From positions 13,717,287 to 13,781,286 of the forward strand of contig CP136061.1 of NCBI GenBank assembly GCA_032622095.1: a stretch of DNA of 64,000 bases, written 5' to 3'. The stretch comes from Siphonodentalium dalli. Lineage: Eukaryota; Mollusca; Scaphopoda; Gadilida; Siphonodentaliidae. The position numbers were made by a program, and so were the translations under genes. Below are positions 21,448 to 30,944 of the stretch, piece by piece (positions within the stretch are counted from its first letter, which is position 1; each line of letters opens with the position of its first letter). The notes beneath the pieces were generated by a model, which was given only the letters and a program-made list of their open reading frames with translations, ran no database searches and had not been told where the DNA came from.

Positions 21448-22258
21448 CTAGCAGGTTAGCCCGCCACCGGCGGCTTGTCCGAAACATGACATTTTTATAT
21501 ATATTTTTTTAATTTTTTAGCTCCACGCGTTTCAATAAGAAAAAAATTGTACCCGGTAGCTCCACCAGTTTCCGAGATCTGGTCTGCGCATGGAAATTTG
21601 TACCCGGCGCAAGATACATTCACATGCCAAATTTCAAGTCGATAGCTCCACCCGTTTCCGAGATCTCGTCTGCGCATGCGCTGCACGGGCGTCGCACGGG
21701 CTCGGCGACCCGATAAAATTTGTACCCGGCGCAAGATACATTCACATAGCAAATTTCAAGTCGATAGCTCCACCCTTTTCCGAGATCTCGTCTGCGCATG
21801 CGCTGCACGGGCGTCGCACGGGCTCGGCGACCCGATAAAATTTGTACCCGGCGCAAGATACATTCACATAGCAAATTTCAAGTAGATAGCTCCACCCGTT
21901 TCCGAGATCTCGTCTGCGCATGCGCTGCACGGGCGTCGCACGGGCTCGCCAACACGACAACGACCACCGCCTGGTCAAACTACACATACGTACCAAGTTT
22001 CGTCCCGATCGGTCGAGAATCGTAGATTTGTATGAAGTACAACACACACACAAACATAAATATATAAGAGAGATATGTAAATTAGATAGATTGTATCAAA
22101 ATATATAGGAGAGATATGTAAATGATCTACACACCATTACTGGTGTTTGTCAAAGTTTAGTGGGGTATATCAATACTCATTCACGATCATATCATTGAGG
22201 TCCGGAGGGTGTGGGCTATCTCTCGAATACAAGGAGTTCTCAAAATATATAGAAGAGA
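21448..22258 (-). mobile_element. Unit with A head, 122-bp repeats and the 210-bp tail (second copy)
   Basis: Near-duplicate of the previous unit with one more 122-bp repeat. It ends AGAAGAGA directly against CTAG at 22259. Confidence 0.6.
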
Positions 22259-22308
22259 CTAGCCGATGTGCCCGACGTTGTCCGGGCTATTTCTCAAAAT
22301 ATAAGAGA
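22259..22308 (-). mobile_element. Possible 50-bp mini unit (termini only), or the 3' end of the Helitron
   Basis: CTAGCCGATGTG and the B hairpin (GCCCGACGTTGTCCGGGC, 22270-22287) are followed only 8 bases later by TCTCAAAATATAAGAGA and then T, so a 3' and a 5' terminus lie within 50 bp. It is either a unit reduced to its ends or the 3' terminus of the adjacent autonomous Helitron with a chance match. Confidence 0.4.
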
Positions 22309-22455
22309 TCAGATATGATCTAGGTCATTTTCGACACCATTATACAGGGTTCTCATCGTTGCCACCAAACGTAAACCTATAGTTCAGATATGATCTAGGT
22401 CATTTTCGACACCATTATACAGGGTTCTCATCGTTGCCACCAAACGTAAACCTAT
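22309..22455. repeat. 72-bp direct duplication
   Basis: TCAGATATGATCTAGGTC through GTAAACCTAT occurs at 22309-22380 and again at 22384-22455 with no difference that I can see, separated by AGT. Function unknown. Confidence 0.9.
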
Positions 22456-22558
22456 GTCATATTTGACGGGTGATTTGCAATCGTCCGTAATAATAGTTCA
22501 TAAGTGTGATCCCCTCTGCTTCGGTTCGGGCCCCTGTGTTAGTTGGTAGAGAGTTTAG

Positions 22559-22609
22559 CTAGTTAAAATCACAACAAAGGCCTGAATGTTGTTCGGGCTT
22601 GGGACCGAC
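22559..22609 (-). other. Alternative Helitron 3' end: hairpin then CTAG
   Basis: Read on the minus strand, GCCCGAA-caaca-TTCAGGC forms a 7-bp stem with one G-T pair, followed 17 nt later by CTAG. The base before CTAG on the plus strand is G, not the expected A, so it ranks below the end at 22259. Confidence 0.3.
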
Positions 22610-22620
22610 AGTGGCAGCAT

Positions 22621-23870
22621 TAGATCAATAAATTAAATAAATAGTATATACAAAATGTACATCAATATACATGTTCTCCGGCCCGGCGACCGATCACCGA
22701 AGAACATTTCCTGAGATCAATAAATTAAATAAACTATATACACAAGATCATGAAGTAACATCAAATGTCACGAAGAATAGGTTAGTTGGCATACCCAGCA
22801 CTCTGATCAGATCAATAAATTAAATAAATATTATGTACAAAATGTTCATCGGTCTGGCGACCAATCACCGAAGAACTTCACATGGGATAAATGAATTAAA
22901 TGAATAAATAATATGCACGCAATGGCAATATTATACATGTTCATCGGCCTGGCGACCAATCACCGAAGAACTTCACATGAGACCAATAAATGAATGGATA
23001 AGTAGTATGTACACAATGGACATATACATGTTCTCCGGCCCGGCGACCGATCACCGAAAAACATTTCCAGAGATCAATAAGTTAAATAAACTATATACAC
23101 AAGATCATGGAGTAACATCAAATGTCACGAAGAATAGGTTAGTTGGCATGCCCAGCACTCTGATCAGATCAATAAATTAAATAAATATTATGTACAAAAT
23201 GTTCATCGGTCTGGCGACCAATCACCGAAGAACTTCACATGGGATAAATGAATTGAATGAATAAATAATATGCACGCAATGGAATATTATACATGTTCAT
23301 CGGCCTGGCGACCAATCACCGAAGAACTTCACATGAGACCAATAAATAATGAATAAGTAGTATGTACACAATGGACATATACATGTTTTCCGGCCCGGCG
23401 ACCGATCACCGAAGAACATTTCCTGAGATCAATAAGTTAAATAAACTATATACACAAGATCATGGAGTAACATCAAATGTCACGAAGAATAGGTTAGTTG
23501 GCATGCCCAGCACTCTGATCAGATCAATAAATTAAATAAATATTATGTACAAAATGTTCATCGGTCTGGCGACCAATCACCGAAGAACTTCACATGGGAT
23601 AAATGAATTGAATGAATAAATAATATGCACGCAATGGCAATATTATACATGTTCATCGGCCTGGCGACCAATCACCGAAGAACTTCACATGAGACCAATA
23701 AATGAATGAATAAGTAGTATGTACACAATGGACATATACATGTTCTCCGGCCCGGCGACCGATCACCGAAGAACATTTCCTGAGATCAATAAATTAAATG
23801 AACTACATACACAATATCATGGAGTAACATCAAATGTCACGAAGAGAGGTTAGTTGGCATGCCCAGCACT
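22621..23870 (-). repeat. 356-bp tandem array with ten imperfect palindromes
   Basis: Period 355-357 bp, measured from the ATGTTCTCCGGCCCGG motif at 22671, 23028, 23383 and 23740, so about 3.5 copies. Each copy holds three palindromes of the form GTTC-N-YCGG...CCGA-A-GAAC around GGCGACC (sites near 22672, 22844, 22941, 23030, 23202, 23296, 23385, 23557, 23653, 23742). The array ends just before the Helitron stop codon, so it is the 3' flank of that gene. The rest is ATCAATAAATTAAATAAA-type AT-rich sequence. Confidence 0.85.
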
Positions 23871-23874
23871 CTGA

Positions 23875-26800
23875 TCACATACCAATCTCTGATAACCCGA
23901 GGGCCTCCCTGTACACGACATTGATTGTTGCATTGTCAGGTGCATTGATGTGTAAGTTACCTGGCCAACCAACTCGTGACATGGCAACATAAAGTTGACC
24001 GTGAGAGAAACATGGTTCCTCCAGTTGCAACCCGGCTACTTTAAGTGTTTGGCCTTGTGACTTATTAATTGTCATAGCAAAACTTAGCTTAACCGGGAAC
24101 TGCAGCCTTCGGAACTCAATTGGGCTGTCTGTAGGTATCAAGGGAATTCTAGGGATGAACACATATTCACCCTTGCCGCACCCGGTCAAAATCTCGGCCT
24201 CAATAAGATGAGGCATTATTTTCCTGATAAGGAGCCTGGTGCCATTGCAGAGTTTCGGGGGTTCCATATTCCTCAACAACATGATCGGAACACCCTCTTT
24301 CATGGAAAGCTCGTGCGGTGGCATACCAGTGGGACTCAAAGAATTGAGAAATTCGGTAGGATAGTTGACCACGTCACTTGGATCTGGGATTGAATCTATA
24401 GAGTTGGATGCACGGATCTCTCCAGGCACCATTGGTAGCATCTTACGATTGATTGCGTCAACGGTGTCATTCTTAGGAGCGAGAATTGCTCTCTCACATA
24501 GCCAGGTGGAATCACACATGTTGCTGACCAGATCACCGAAAACTGCCCCAATCAATGCATCACAACTTCCGACACAACAACAGTCGGTGCATTCAGATAA
24601 ATTTATGCTACCATGAAGTTCGCCATTTCCAATGTGAAGCAAATCACTTGCAAATGAGGTGGCCATCTCGTCGTTATATGAATGGGCTCTCATGTTGGTT
24701 GTCAGGTGCAGAGAGCGAACACTCCGCCAAAGATAAGACGACCTGAGAGATGCGCGGACCATGTCAGCCCTCGTTCCCCGAGGGATAACAGGGAGCGTTT
24801 GTCTGAAGTCTCCGGACAGGAGCAAGGTTACACCGCCCATGATCGCATTACACTCACGAATGTCCTGCAATGTCCTGTCCAGAGCTTCGAAAGCATGTTT
24901 GTGAGACATGGTGCACTCATCCCAAACAATCATTACACAACTGCGGAGTAGACGCGCAAGCCCTGTACCTTTTGCTATATTGCACGTCGCCAGGTCATTC
25001 ACTGTTAAGTTCAACGGGAGTTTGAATGCCGAGTGAGCAGTCCTACCACCCGGGAGCAATGTCGCAGCGATCCCAGATGACGCAACTGCAATGACAATTT
25101 CCCCCTGAATCCGAATCCTGGCAAGAATTAAGTTTATCAGAAACGTTTTACCAGTACCACCTGGCGCATCTAAGAAAAATATACCACCGGCACCGTTCAC
25201 AGAACCCATAATTGTGTCAAAAACATGCCGCTGTTCTGGCAATAGTTTCGCTTCACTTGAAGCGATGACATCAGCAAGGATATCTCTATCATATGTCGTC
25301 TCTCTAAGTATTTCTCTTGGTAGTTGAACAGTTTCAATCCTGGTAGTTCGGGGAAGTCCGAAAGTGTGTAATTCAAGGCCTCCGTGGGCTAGAATCTTGT
25401 CTTCAATAGCCACGAGAGCTTGATTGAAGATATCTTCATTGAAGGCGACATCAACATCTGGGTTGAGCCTCTGCTGTCTCCAGCGGAAGTCTTCAGACAT
25501 ATCCTCTCTGAATTGCATCCAGAGACCATTGGGATCTGAGACTCCACACATCTGCAACAGAACAGCAAAGAGGCTACGCATACACCTCGGCGTTCTTGAA
25601 ACAGAAGCCTCGGACAGAGTTGCTTCCCATTGTCTGTCGTCTTCAATAAGGCCTCCTTGGAGAGCAGACTGGCGGAAAGTCGTGCATACCTCACCATCAA
25701 TGGTTGTCAGACTTTCAAAAGATTCAGGACCCCGAACTTCCAAGAGGAGCACCCTCAAATAAAAACATTCATGCTGAGATGGGTGTACCGTGTACAGTCT
25801 GCCGAGGGCCGTGTCCTTGAAGACACCAACCTGTCCATCAACTGGTGAACCCCGCTTCCGCCTGGACCATCTGTTGTTCGCCCATGTGTAGTATGCGGGC
25901 ATTTCAAGGTAGAGAAGACTCCGAGCAAACTCATCATTTTGACAGGTCGTGAAAAAAGATGTTAAACTCGTTACCTTTGGTGGAGCAGCAGCTACTTGCT
26001 GGGCATTATTCTCAGTGAAATACACCCTCTGACCATTTTCGAGATGGACAGCGAGGCGAACTACTGTAGGATGACGGTCATGAATAGGAAAATCAAATAT
26101 TCTCCAGAACGCCTCGCTTGTGCTAAGATATCTGCCCATTTGAAACTGGCTGACCTCATCATTCGAGTCTCGTAATGCGAACATGGCAGCATCTGAACCC
26201 TTATTTATATACTTGCACACATATTTAATGGACTTGACAGAGCTGCAAAATTCAACATTAATATGTGCATCGAATAACTTCGTCAGAAGAGGACAATAAG
26301 GGACAATCCACCTGTTGTCGATTTCGAAGTCTCCACCAGTTCTCATTCTTATTTTAGCAGTGAAACCGCCATCTTCTGGTGAACGCCTCCTGTAGAGAGG
26401 GTAACCTTCATTAGATGTCTGGGTCTCTGCTAAAAACTGTCTCGGATATCGCTTCGAGCACTTGCCATCTTTCATGCAAGGCGAGTTGGGATTGATCCGC
26501 CCGCATGGTCCGTGGACCATATGCGTCTTTACAAAATCATATAGTGTTTGGTCTTGCTCGGGATCAGGCAATTCAGCCGAGATGATGGTATCTATCTGGT
26601 CTGCATGAATCTTATCCTGTAACCATATGAGGATGTGTGAGTGGGGGAGGCCCCTCTTCTGCCACTCAATGGTGTACATGTCACATAATGATTGCCCGAA
26701 GATATGACATTTCTTCACCAGAAACATGAGTTTCTGAAGTTTCAGGCGGAAAACACGGGCAACCACATCATGTCTGTCCCTTGGTGCCTGGCCCTCGAAC

Positions 26801-28716
26801 AACTCTCTCTTGACATCCTCCCATTTGGGATTACATGTAAACGTGACAAAGAGATCTGGGCGACCAAAATTCTTCACATACGTCAAGGCGTCCTGGGTCT
26901 TCTCTTGCATATATCGTGGACTTCCCGTGAATGATGACGGAAGTATACAAAGTTGACCATGGCCTTCTGTCTGATCGTTATTGATGCTGTCTCGGAGATG
27001 AATGTAGGAATCTGCTCGTAATTCACGCTGGTGTGAACGAATGTAAAACAGTCTCTCAGATTCAACCTTAGCATACATGTCGACAGCAAACTGATTGAAC
27101 AGATTCCTACTCCGATGTAAGTGGTTGAAAGAATTGCTCCTTACCATGAAATAGTAAGCATAGAAATCATTGCACGAGACATTCTTTCGACCGACAGCAT
27201 GTTGGATCCCCAAGCGATATCCATCTTCACCACGCACACACAGTAGAGGGTACTGTAGAGTGTCATATGACCTGTGTGTCTCGCAAATCCTCCTGATTGT
27301 GTTATCACGGGACTTAATTACTATGTCTCGCGCTCCATGTTCTTGCCCGGTCATGAACACTGCAAGTTCATTGCAAGCTGGGGCATTGAACATGCCACGA
27401 TGTGCATCTGAAGGCTTTTTATCAGCATTGATGACAACATCGAGATTCGGACCGGGATTAGACTCAATGGCATACCTGAAGCTAGTAATGTAAGAGTTGT
27501 GCTCGTGCAACATGTCTTGGATTGCGGTGATCAGATGAGGTTTAAGGTTATCGGATGCTCGAAGGTTTGCCTGGTCATGGTGGTCATCGATGAAGTAGAC
27601 TTGCAAAAATCGGGGTTGTTGTTCGGCTGTAGGTAGGAGCGAGCCAATTCTGTGATAGATCTGGCCCTGAACCTTGAATGTTGGCATAAAACCACCTTCG
27701 GTTATTACATTGGCTCCAAACGATGTCATTTGGAAAGCCGAATTATATCGGCGGATGTTGTGGAGGAAATGTTCCGAGTCTGGTGAATCGCCACTAAGTA
27801 GGCCTCTCAGTGGCTGTGGTTGGTCTGGACGAATCGGAAGGGAGACCTTCCCACGAGAACAGCAGAAACCTAAGGGTTCGGTGGGCCACCTCAAAGCAGA
27901 GCAGTGCTCACAAACAACCATCATTTGGCCAACTCGGAGAGAGTCGTGAGATGTATACTCGATGGATGGATTGTAATTCATGGCTGCTTTTCCCCAACTA
28001 ATAACGTTGAGACGTTGCTGTTCTTCTGTGGCATTTGCAGTAGCGACTCGGTCGTTTCGTCGACGCAATTCCGTTTGTGCAACCGTTTCCGACGCCCTGG
28101 AAAGGGCCGTCGACTGGCGAACGGCATCCAGCCGCAACTGGCTCTGTTCGTCAGTTTCTGACGCCCTGGAAAGGGCCGTCGACTGGCGAACGGCATCCAG
28201 CCGCAACTGGCGCTGTTCGTGAGTTTCTGACGCCCTGGAAAGGGCCGTCGACTGGCGAACGGCATCCAGCCGCAACTGGCTCTGTTCGTCAGTTTCTGAC
28301 GCCCTGGAAAGGGCCGTCGACTGGCGAACGGCATCCAGCCGCAACTGGCTCTGTTCGTCAGTTTCTGACGCCCTGGAAAGGGCCGTCGACTGACGATCGG
28401 CATCCAGCCGCAACTGGCTCTGTTCGTCAGTTTCTGACGCCCTGGAAAGGGCCGTCGACTGGCGATCGGCATCCAGCCGCAATTGGCTCTGTTCGTCAGT
28501 TTCTGACGCCCTGGAAAGGGCCGTCGACTGGCGATCGGCATCCAGCCGCAATTGGCTCTGTTCATGAGTTTCTGACGCCCTGGAAAGGGCCGTCGACTGG
28601 CGATCGGCATCCAGCCGCAACTGGCGCTGTTCGTCAGTTTCGTTATCACGACAAATCTGTTTCGCACGTGTATTGTTACTCGTGCGGCCTATGAGCTTCC
28701 GCTTTTTCGGGGGCAT
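23875..28716 (-). CDS. Helitron transposase: Rep (HUH) nuclease and Pif1-family helicase
   Basis: This 1613-aa protein cuts, rejoins and unwinds the element during rolling-circle-type transposition. The N-terminus has a basic nuclear-localisation-like MPPKKRK, then eight 23-residue repeats (about 33-216). A Cys-rich segment follows (CEHC near 268, CC near 283). In the Rep domain GLPHSHILIW supplies the HUH histidines H692 and H694, and KYVCKY supplies the paired tyrosines Y832 and Y836. The SF1 helicase has Walker A PGGTGKT (K1190), Walker B WDE (D1266, E1267), GDFRQTLPVI near 1300, TINKSQGQTL near 1550 and LYVAMSRV near 1580. The frame is uninterrupted and intronless; length and domain order match complete animal Helitrons without the extra endonuclease of Helentrons. 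The ATG has A at -3. The protein looks complete and could serve the surrounding non-autonomous units. Confidence 0.95.
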   Translation of the reverse strand: MPPKKRKLIGRTSNNTRAKQICRDNETDEQRQLRLDADRQSTALSRASETHEQSQLRLDADRQSTALSRASETDEQSQLRLDADRQSTALSRASETDEQSQLRLDADRQSTALSRASETDEQSQLRLDAVRQSTALSRASETDEQSQLRLDAVRQSTALSRASETHEQRQLRLDAVRQSTALSRASETDEQSQLRLDAVRQSTALSRASETVAQTELRRRNDRVATANATEEQQRLNVISWGKAAMNYNPSIEYTSHDSLRVGQMMVVCEHCSALRWPTEPLGFCCSRGKVSLPIRPDQPQPLRGLLSGDSPDSEHFLHNIRRYNSAFQMTSFGANVITEGGFMPTFKVQGQIYHRIGSLLPTAEQQPRFLQVYFIDDHHDQANLRASDNLKPHLITAIQDMLHEHNSYITSFRYAIESNPGPNLDVVINADKKPSDAHRGMFNAPACNELAVFMTGQEHGARDIVIKSRDNTIRRICETHRSYDTLQYPLLCVRGEDGYRLGIQHAVGRKNVSCNDFYAYYFMVRSNSFNHLHRSRNLFNQFAVDMYAKVESERLFYIRSHQRELRADSYIHLRDSINNDQTEGHGQLCILPSSFTGSPRYMQEKTQDALTYVKNFGRPDLFVTFTCNPKWEDVKRELFEGQAPRDRHDVVARVFRLKLQKLMFLVKKCHIFGQSLCDMYTIEWQKRGLPHSHILIWLQDKIHADQIDTIISAELPDPEQDQTLYDFVKTHMVHGPCGRINPNSPCMKDGKCSKRYPRQFLAETQTSNEGYPLYRRRSPEDGGFTAKIRMRTGGDFEIDNRWIVPYCPLLTKLFDAHINVEFCSSVKSIKYVCKYINKGSDAAMFALRDSNDEVSQFQMGRYLSTSEAFWRIFDFPIHDRHPTVVRLAVHLENGQRVYFTENNAQQVAAAPPKVTSLTSFFTTCQNDEFARSLLYLEMPAYYTWANNRWSRRKRGSPVDGQVGVFKDTALGRLYTVHPSQHECFYLRVLLLEVRGPESFESLTTIDGEVCTTFRQSALQGGLIEDDRQWEATLSEASVSRTPRCMRSLFAVLLQMCGVSDPNGLWMQFREDMSEDFRWRQQRLNPDVDVAFNEDIFNQALVAIEDKILAHGGLELHTFGLPRTTRIETVQLPREILRETTYDRDILADVIASSEAKLLPEQRHVFDTIMGSVNGAGGIFFLDAPGGTGKTFLINLILARIRIQGEIVIAVASSGIAATLLPGGRTAHSAFKLPLNLTVNDLATCNIAKGTGLARLLRSCVMIVWDECTMSHKHAFEALDRTLQDIRECNAIMGGVTLLLSGDFRQTLPVIPRGTRADMVRASLRSSYLWRSVRSLHLTTNMRAHSYNDEMATSFASDLLHIGNGELHGSINLSECTDCCCVGSCDALIGAVFGDLVSNMCDSTWLCERAILAPKNDTVDAINRKMLPMVPGEIRASNSIDSIPDPSDVVNYPTEFLNSLSPTGMPPHELSMKEGVPIMLLRNMEPPKLCNGTRLLIRKIMPHLIEAEILTGCGKGEYVFIPRIPLIPTDSPIEFRRLQFPVKLSFAMTINKSQGQTLKVAGLQLEEPCFSHGQLYVAMSRVGWPGNLHINAPDNATINVVYREALGLSEIGM
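28070..28650 (-). repeat. 69-bp tandem repeat encoding eight 23-aa repeats in the transposase
   Basis: Unit LRLDADRQSTALSRASETD plus EQSQ, eight copies with D/V, D/H and S/R variants and a ninth diverged copy (LRRRNDRVATANATEEQQ). The period is a multiple of three, so other frames stay open too; those open frames are by-products. The charged heptad-like sequence suggests a helical rod. I assign no function. Confidence 0.92.
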
Positions 28717-29138
28717 TTTCTATGTATTATCGAGTCCCTTGCGCTAATAGTGGCCCTCAGAAGGGCCGTTCAAATTATATGAACTTCGAGGGAACCGAGA
28801 TAATACAAAAAACTTCTGAAAAGTTCAAAATTTCTGAAGATAAATTTGCGTGGGACATTGCCCGACATCACTTACAATGATGGGCATTTAAAGTGAAGTT
28901 TCGATTCTCTCATGGTGGAATCTCGTCAGGGGCGACCAATCTCGTCAGGGGCGACCAGCAGTTCACACCCGAATAGGGGAAGATATGCTTATGATTAATA
29001 CATTTTGGCAGCGAAAAAAGCCGAAAATGACCTTATTCAAGCCATAAAATGACACAAACTGGATGAATGTTGAGGAAATGTGCTGTGGTAGTTGGAAGAA
29101 TTGTCCTTTTTCTGATAACATGAAGTATAAAGTCTTGT

Positions 29139-29182
29139 CTTTTCTTGCATGTATCGAGGGCTGCCGGTGAATGATGACGGCA
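29139..29182 (-). pseudogene. Fragment of Helitron Rep coding sequence (copy 1)
   Basis: On the minus strand this reads PSSFTGSPRYMQEKT, matching the intact transposase segment encoded near 26890-26940. Two shorter versions follow at 29781-29823 and 30530-30562. They are remnants of a related Helitron gene embedded in the 5' region. Confidence 0.75.
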
Positions 29183-29289
29183 CAATTTCGTTATTATTGA
29201 CCAGATTTTAGTGGATGAATGTTAGTGGGAAGAATTGTCCTTGTTCTGATAACATAAAGTCTTAGGGGAAGATATGCTTCTGATTAATA

Positions 29290-29681
29290 CATTTCAAGTC
29301 GATAGCTCCACCCTTTTCCGAGATGTGGAACTACAATGGTAATCAAGAAATCAGAAAAGATATTCCACGAAGCTCTGATATTCTAATAGAAATGCATTTT
29401 CACAGTTCAAGCCAGAATAGGGGAAGATATGCTTCTGATTAATTAATGGATGAACAAATGCACCCTTTTCCGAGATGTGGAACTCCAATAGTAATCAAGA
29501 AATCAGAAAAGATATTCCACGAAGCTCTGATTCAAGGAGAGTGCATCCCAATAATGTCAACAAATGCACAAAACGTTAGTTCGTGGCGTTTGGTAGACAT
29601 ACAATTCCTGGATAACATATAAAGAGCGTTATCTGTGAACGGATTCCTGATATGGAAATAATAAAGAGCGTCTATATCATG
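29290..29681. repeat. 392-bp direct repeat, copy 1
   Basis: Runs from CATTTCAAGTCGATAGCTCC to GAGCGTCTATATCATG. The copy at 30102-30494 is offset by about 812 bp with few differences. Each copy itself contains two half-copies of the TTTTCCGAGATGTGGAAC segment. Confidence 0.85.
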
Positions 29682-29780
29682 TTTGATATTCTAATAGAAA
29701 TGCATTTTCACAGTTCACGCCAGAATAGGGGAAGATATGCTTCTGATTAATTAATGGATGAATGTTGATGATTACATAAA

Positions 29781-29823
29781 GTCTTGTGTCTTTTCGTGCA
29801 TGTATTGTGAATGATGACGGCAC
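29781..29823 (-). pseudogene. Fragment of Helitron Rep coding sequence (copy 2)
   Basis: GTCTTTTCGTGCATGTATTG then GAATGATGACGG is a shortened version of copy 1, with the middle of the motif deleted. Confidence 0.6.
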
Positions 29824-30101
29824 AATTTCGCTGCACATCGCCGAGTTTGTAGTTTGAAATTGAGATGTTTTTTTTTAATTCCTCCTTAATATTCTTGCAG
29901 CCATTACACTTTACTGGCATGCAATTTAATAAATTAATTATGTCACTTGTATTTCTTTTTTGCAATATACATGAGAGGTATATAGTTTCAATTTTGGCAT
30001 TTGGTACTACTTTTCACCATTTTACACAACATATCAGAAAAGATATTCCACGAAGCTCTGATATTCTAATAGAAAAACATTTCACAGTTCACAGTTTACG
30101 C

Positions 30102-30494
30102 CATTTCAAGTCGATAGCTCCACCCTTTTCCGAGATGTGGAACTGCAATGGTAATCAAGAAATCAGAAAAGATATTCCACGAAGCTCTGATATTCTAATA
30201 GAAATGCATTTTCACAGTTCACGCCAGAATAGGGGAAGATATGCTTCTGATTAATTAATGGATGAACAAATGCACCCTTTTCCGAGATGTGGAACTCCAA
30301 TAGTAATCAAGAAATCAGAAAAGATATTCCACGAAGCTCTGATTCAAGGAGAGTGCATCCCAACAATGTCAACAAATGAACAAAAACGTTAGTTCGTGGC
30401 GTTCGGTAGGCATAAAACTTCTGACTAACATATTAAGAGCGTTATCTGTGAACGGATTCCTGATATGGAAATAATAAAGAGCGTCTATATCATG
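30102..30494. repeat. 392-bp direct repeat, copy 2
   Basis: Second copy of 29290-29681. A Rep fragment follows directly and then the B-type repeats. Confidence 0.85.
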
Positions 30495-30529
30495 CACAAA
30501 TGTTGATGAAATGTTCTGATAACATAAAG

Positions 30530-30562
30530 TCTTGTGTCTTTTCGTGCATGTATCGAGGGCTG
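30530..30562 (-). pseudogene. Fragment of Helitron Rep coding sequence (copy 3), fused to B repeats
   Basis: On the minus strand it reads SPRYMHEKTQD, equivalent to SPRYMQEKTQD of the intact protein. At 30562 it joins directly to GCGAAGCTGGCGTCGCACGG of the 122-bp B repeat. Confidence 0.7.
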
Positions 30563-30933
30563 TGCGAAGCTGGCGTCGCACGGGTACATTCACATACAAA
30601 ATTTCCGAGATCTGGTGTGCAATTTCCGAGATCTGGTCTGCGCATGCAGTCGCACGGGCGAAGCTGGCGTCGCACGGGCTCGGCGACCCGATAAAATTCG
30701 TATCCGGGGCAAGATACATTCACATAGCAAATTTCAAGTCGATAGCTCCACCCGTTTCCGATATCTCGTCTGCGCATGCGCGAAGCGGGCGCCGCACGGG
30801 CTCGCCAATACGACAACGTTCACCGCCTGGTCAAACTACACACACGTACCAAGTTTCGTCCCGATCGGTAAATGACAGACAGACAGACAGACAAACAAAC
30901 AAACAAACAGAGGTCTTCAAAATATATATGAGA
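30563..30933 (-). repeat. B-type terminal region at the Helitron 5' end
   Basis: Rearranged 122-bp repeats, then ACCAAGTTTCGTCCCGATCG, (CAGA)n/(CAAA)n and TCTTCAAAATATATATGAGA. The same series closes nearly every B unit in 34-64 kb, linking those units to this element. Confidence 0.75.
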
Positions 30934-30944
30934 TAGAAGATAGA

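Larger units (their letters stand above)
28717..30533 (-). other. Helitron 5' region, composite and non-coding
   Basis: Upstream of the transposase ATG. It holds a direct repeat of about 392 bp (29290-29681 and 30102-30494), several copies of GGGGAAGATATGCTTCTGAT, pieces of the B-unit core (CATTTCAAGTCGATAGCTCC), and short diverged copies of Rep coding sequence. No intact ORF is recognised. A promoter for the transposase should lie here but I cannot locate it. Confidence 0.7.
22259..30933 (-). mobile_element. Probable autonomous Helitron (B-type termini)
   Basis: This is the interval between a B-type hairpin-CTAG end at 22259 and a B-type 5' end (CAAAATATATATGAGA followed by T at 30934). It contains an intact Rep/helicase ORF on the same strand as all surrounding units. 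No other A|CTAG-hairpin junction is seen inside. A weaker candidate 3' end is CTAG at 22559 with a GCCTGAATGTTGTTCGGGC hairpin; it is not preceded by A. About 1.6 kb of palindrome-rich 3' sequence and a 2.2-kb composite 5' region flank the ORF. Confidence 0.65.

Noticed and set aside
22621-23870. Palindrome array considered as tRNA-like or replication-origin sequence
   Set aside because: No cloverleaf, no A/B boxes in order, and the location and periodicity fit a Helitron-associated minisatellite better.
24208-27493. Plus-strand frames of 60-110 aa across the Helitron gene
   Set aside because: Antisense shadows of the 1613-aa transposase with no recognisable domains.
27978-28694. Long frames (about 205-230 aa) on both strands overlapping the start of the transposase gene
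   Set aside because: The 69-bp repeat is a multiple of three, which keeps all frames open; only the minus-strand frame continues into Rep and helicase domains.
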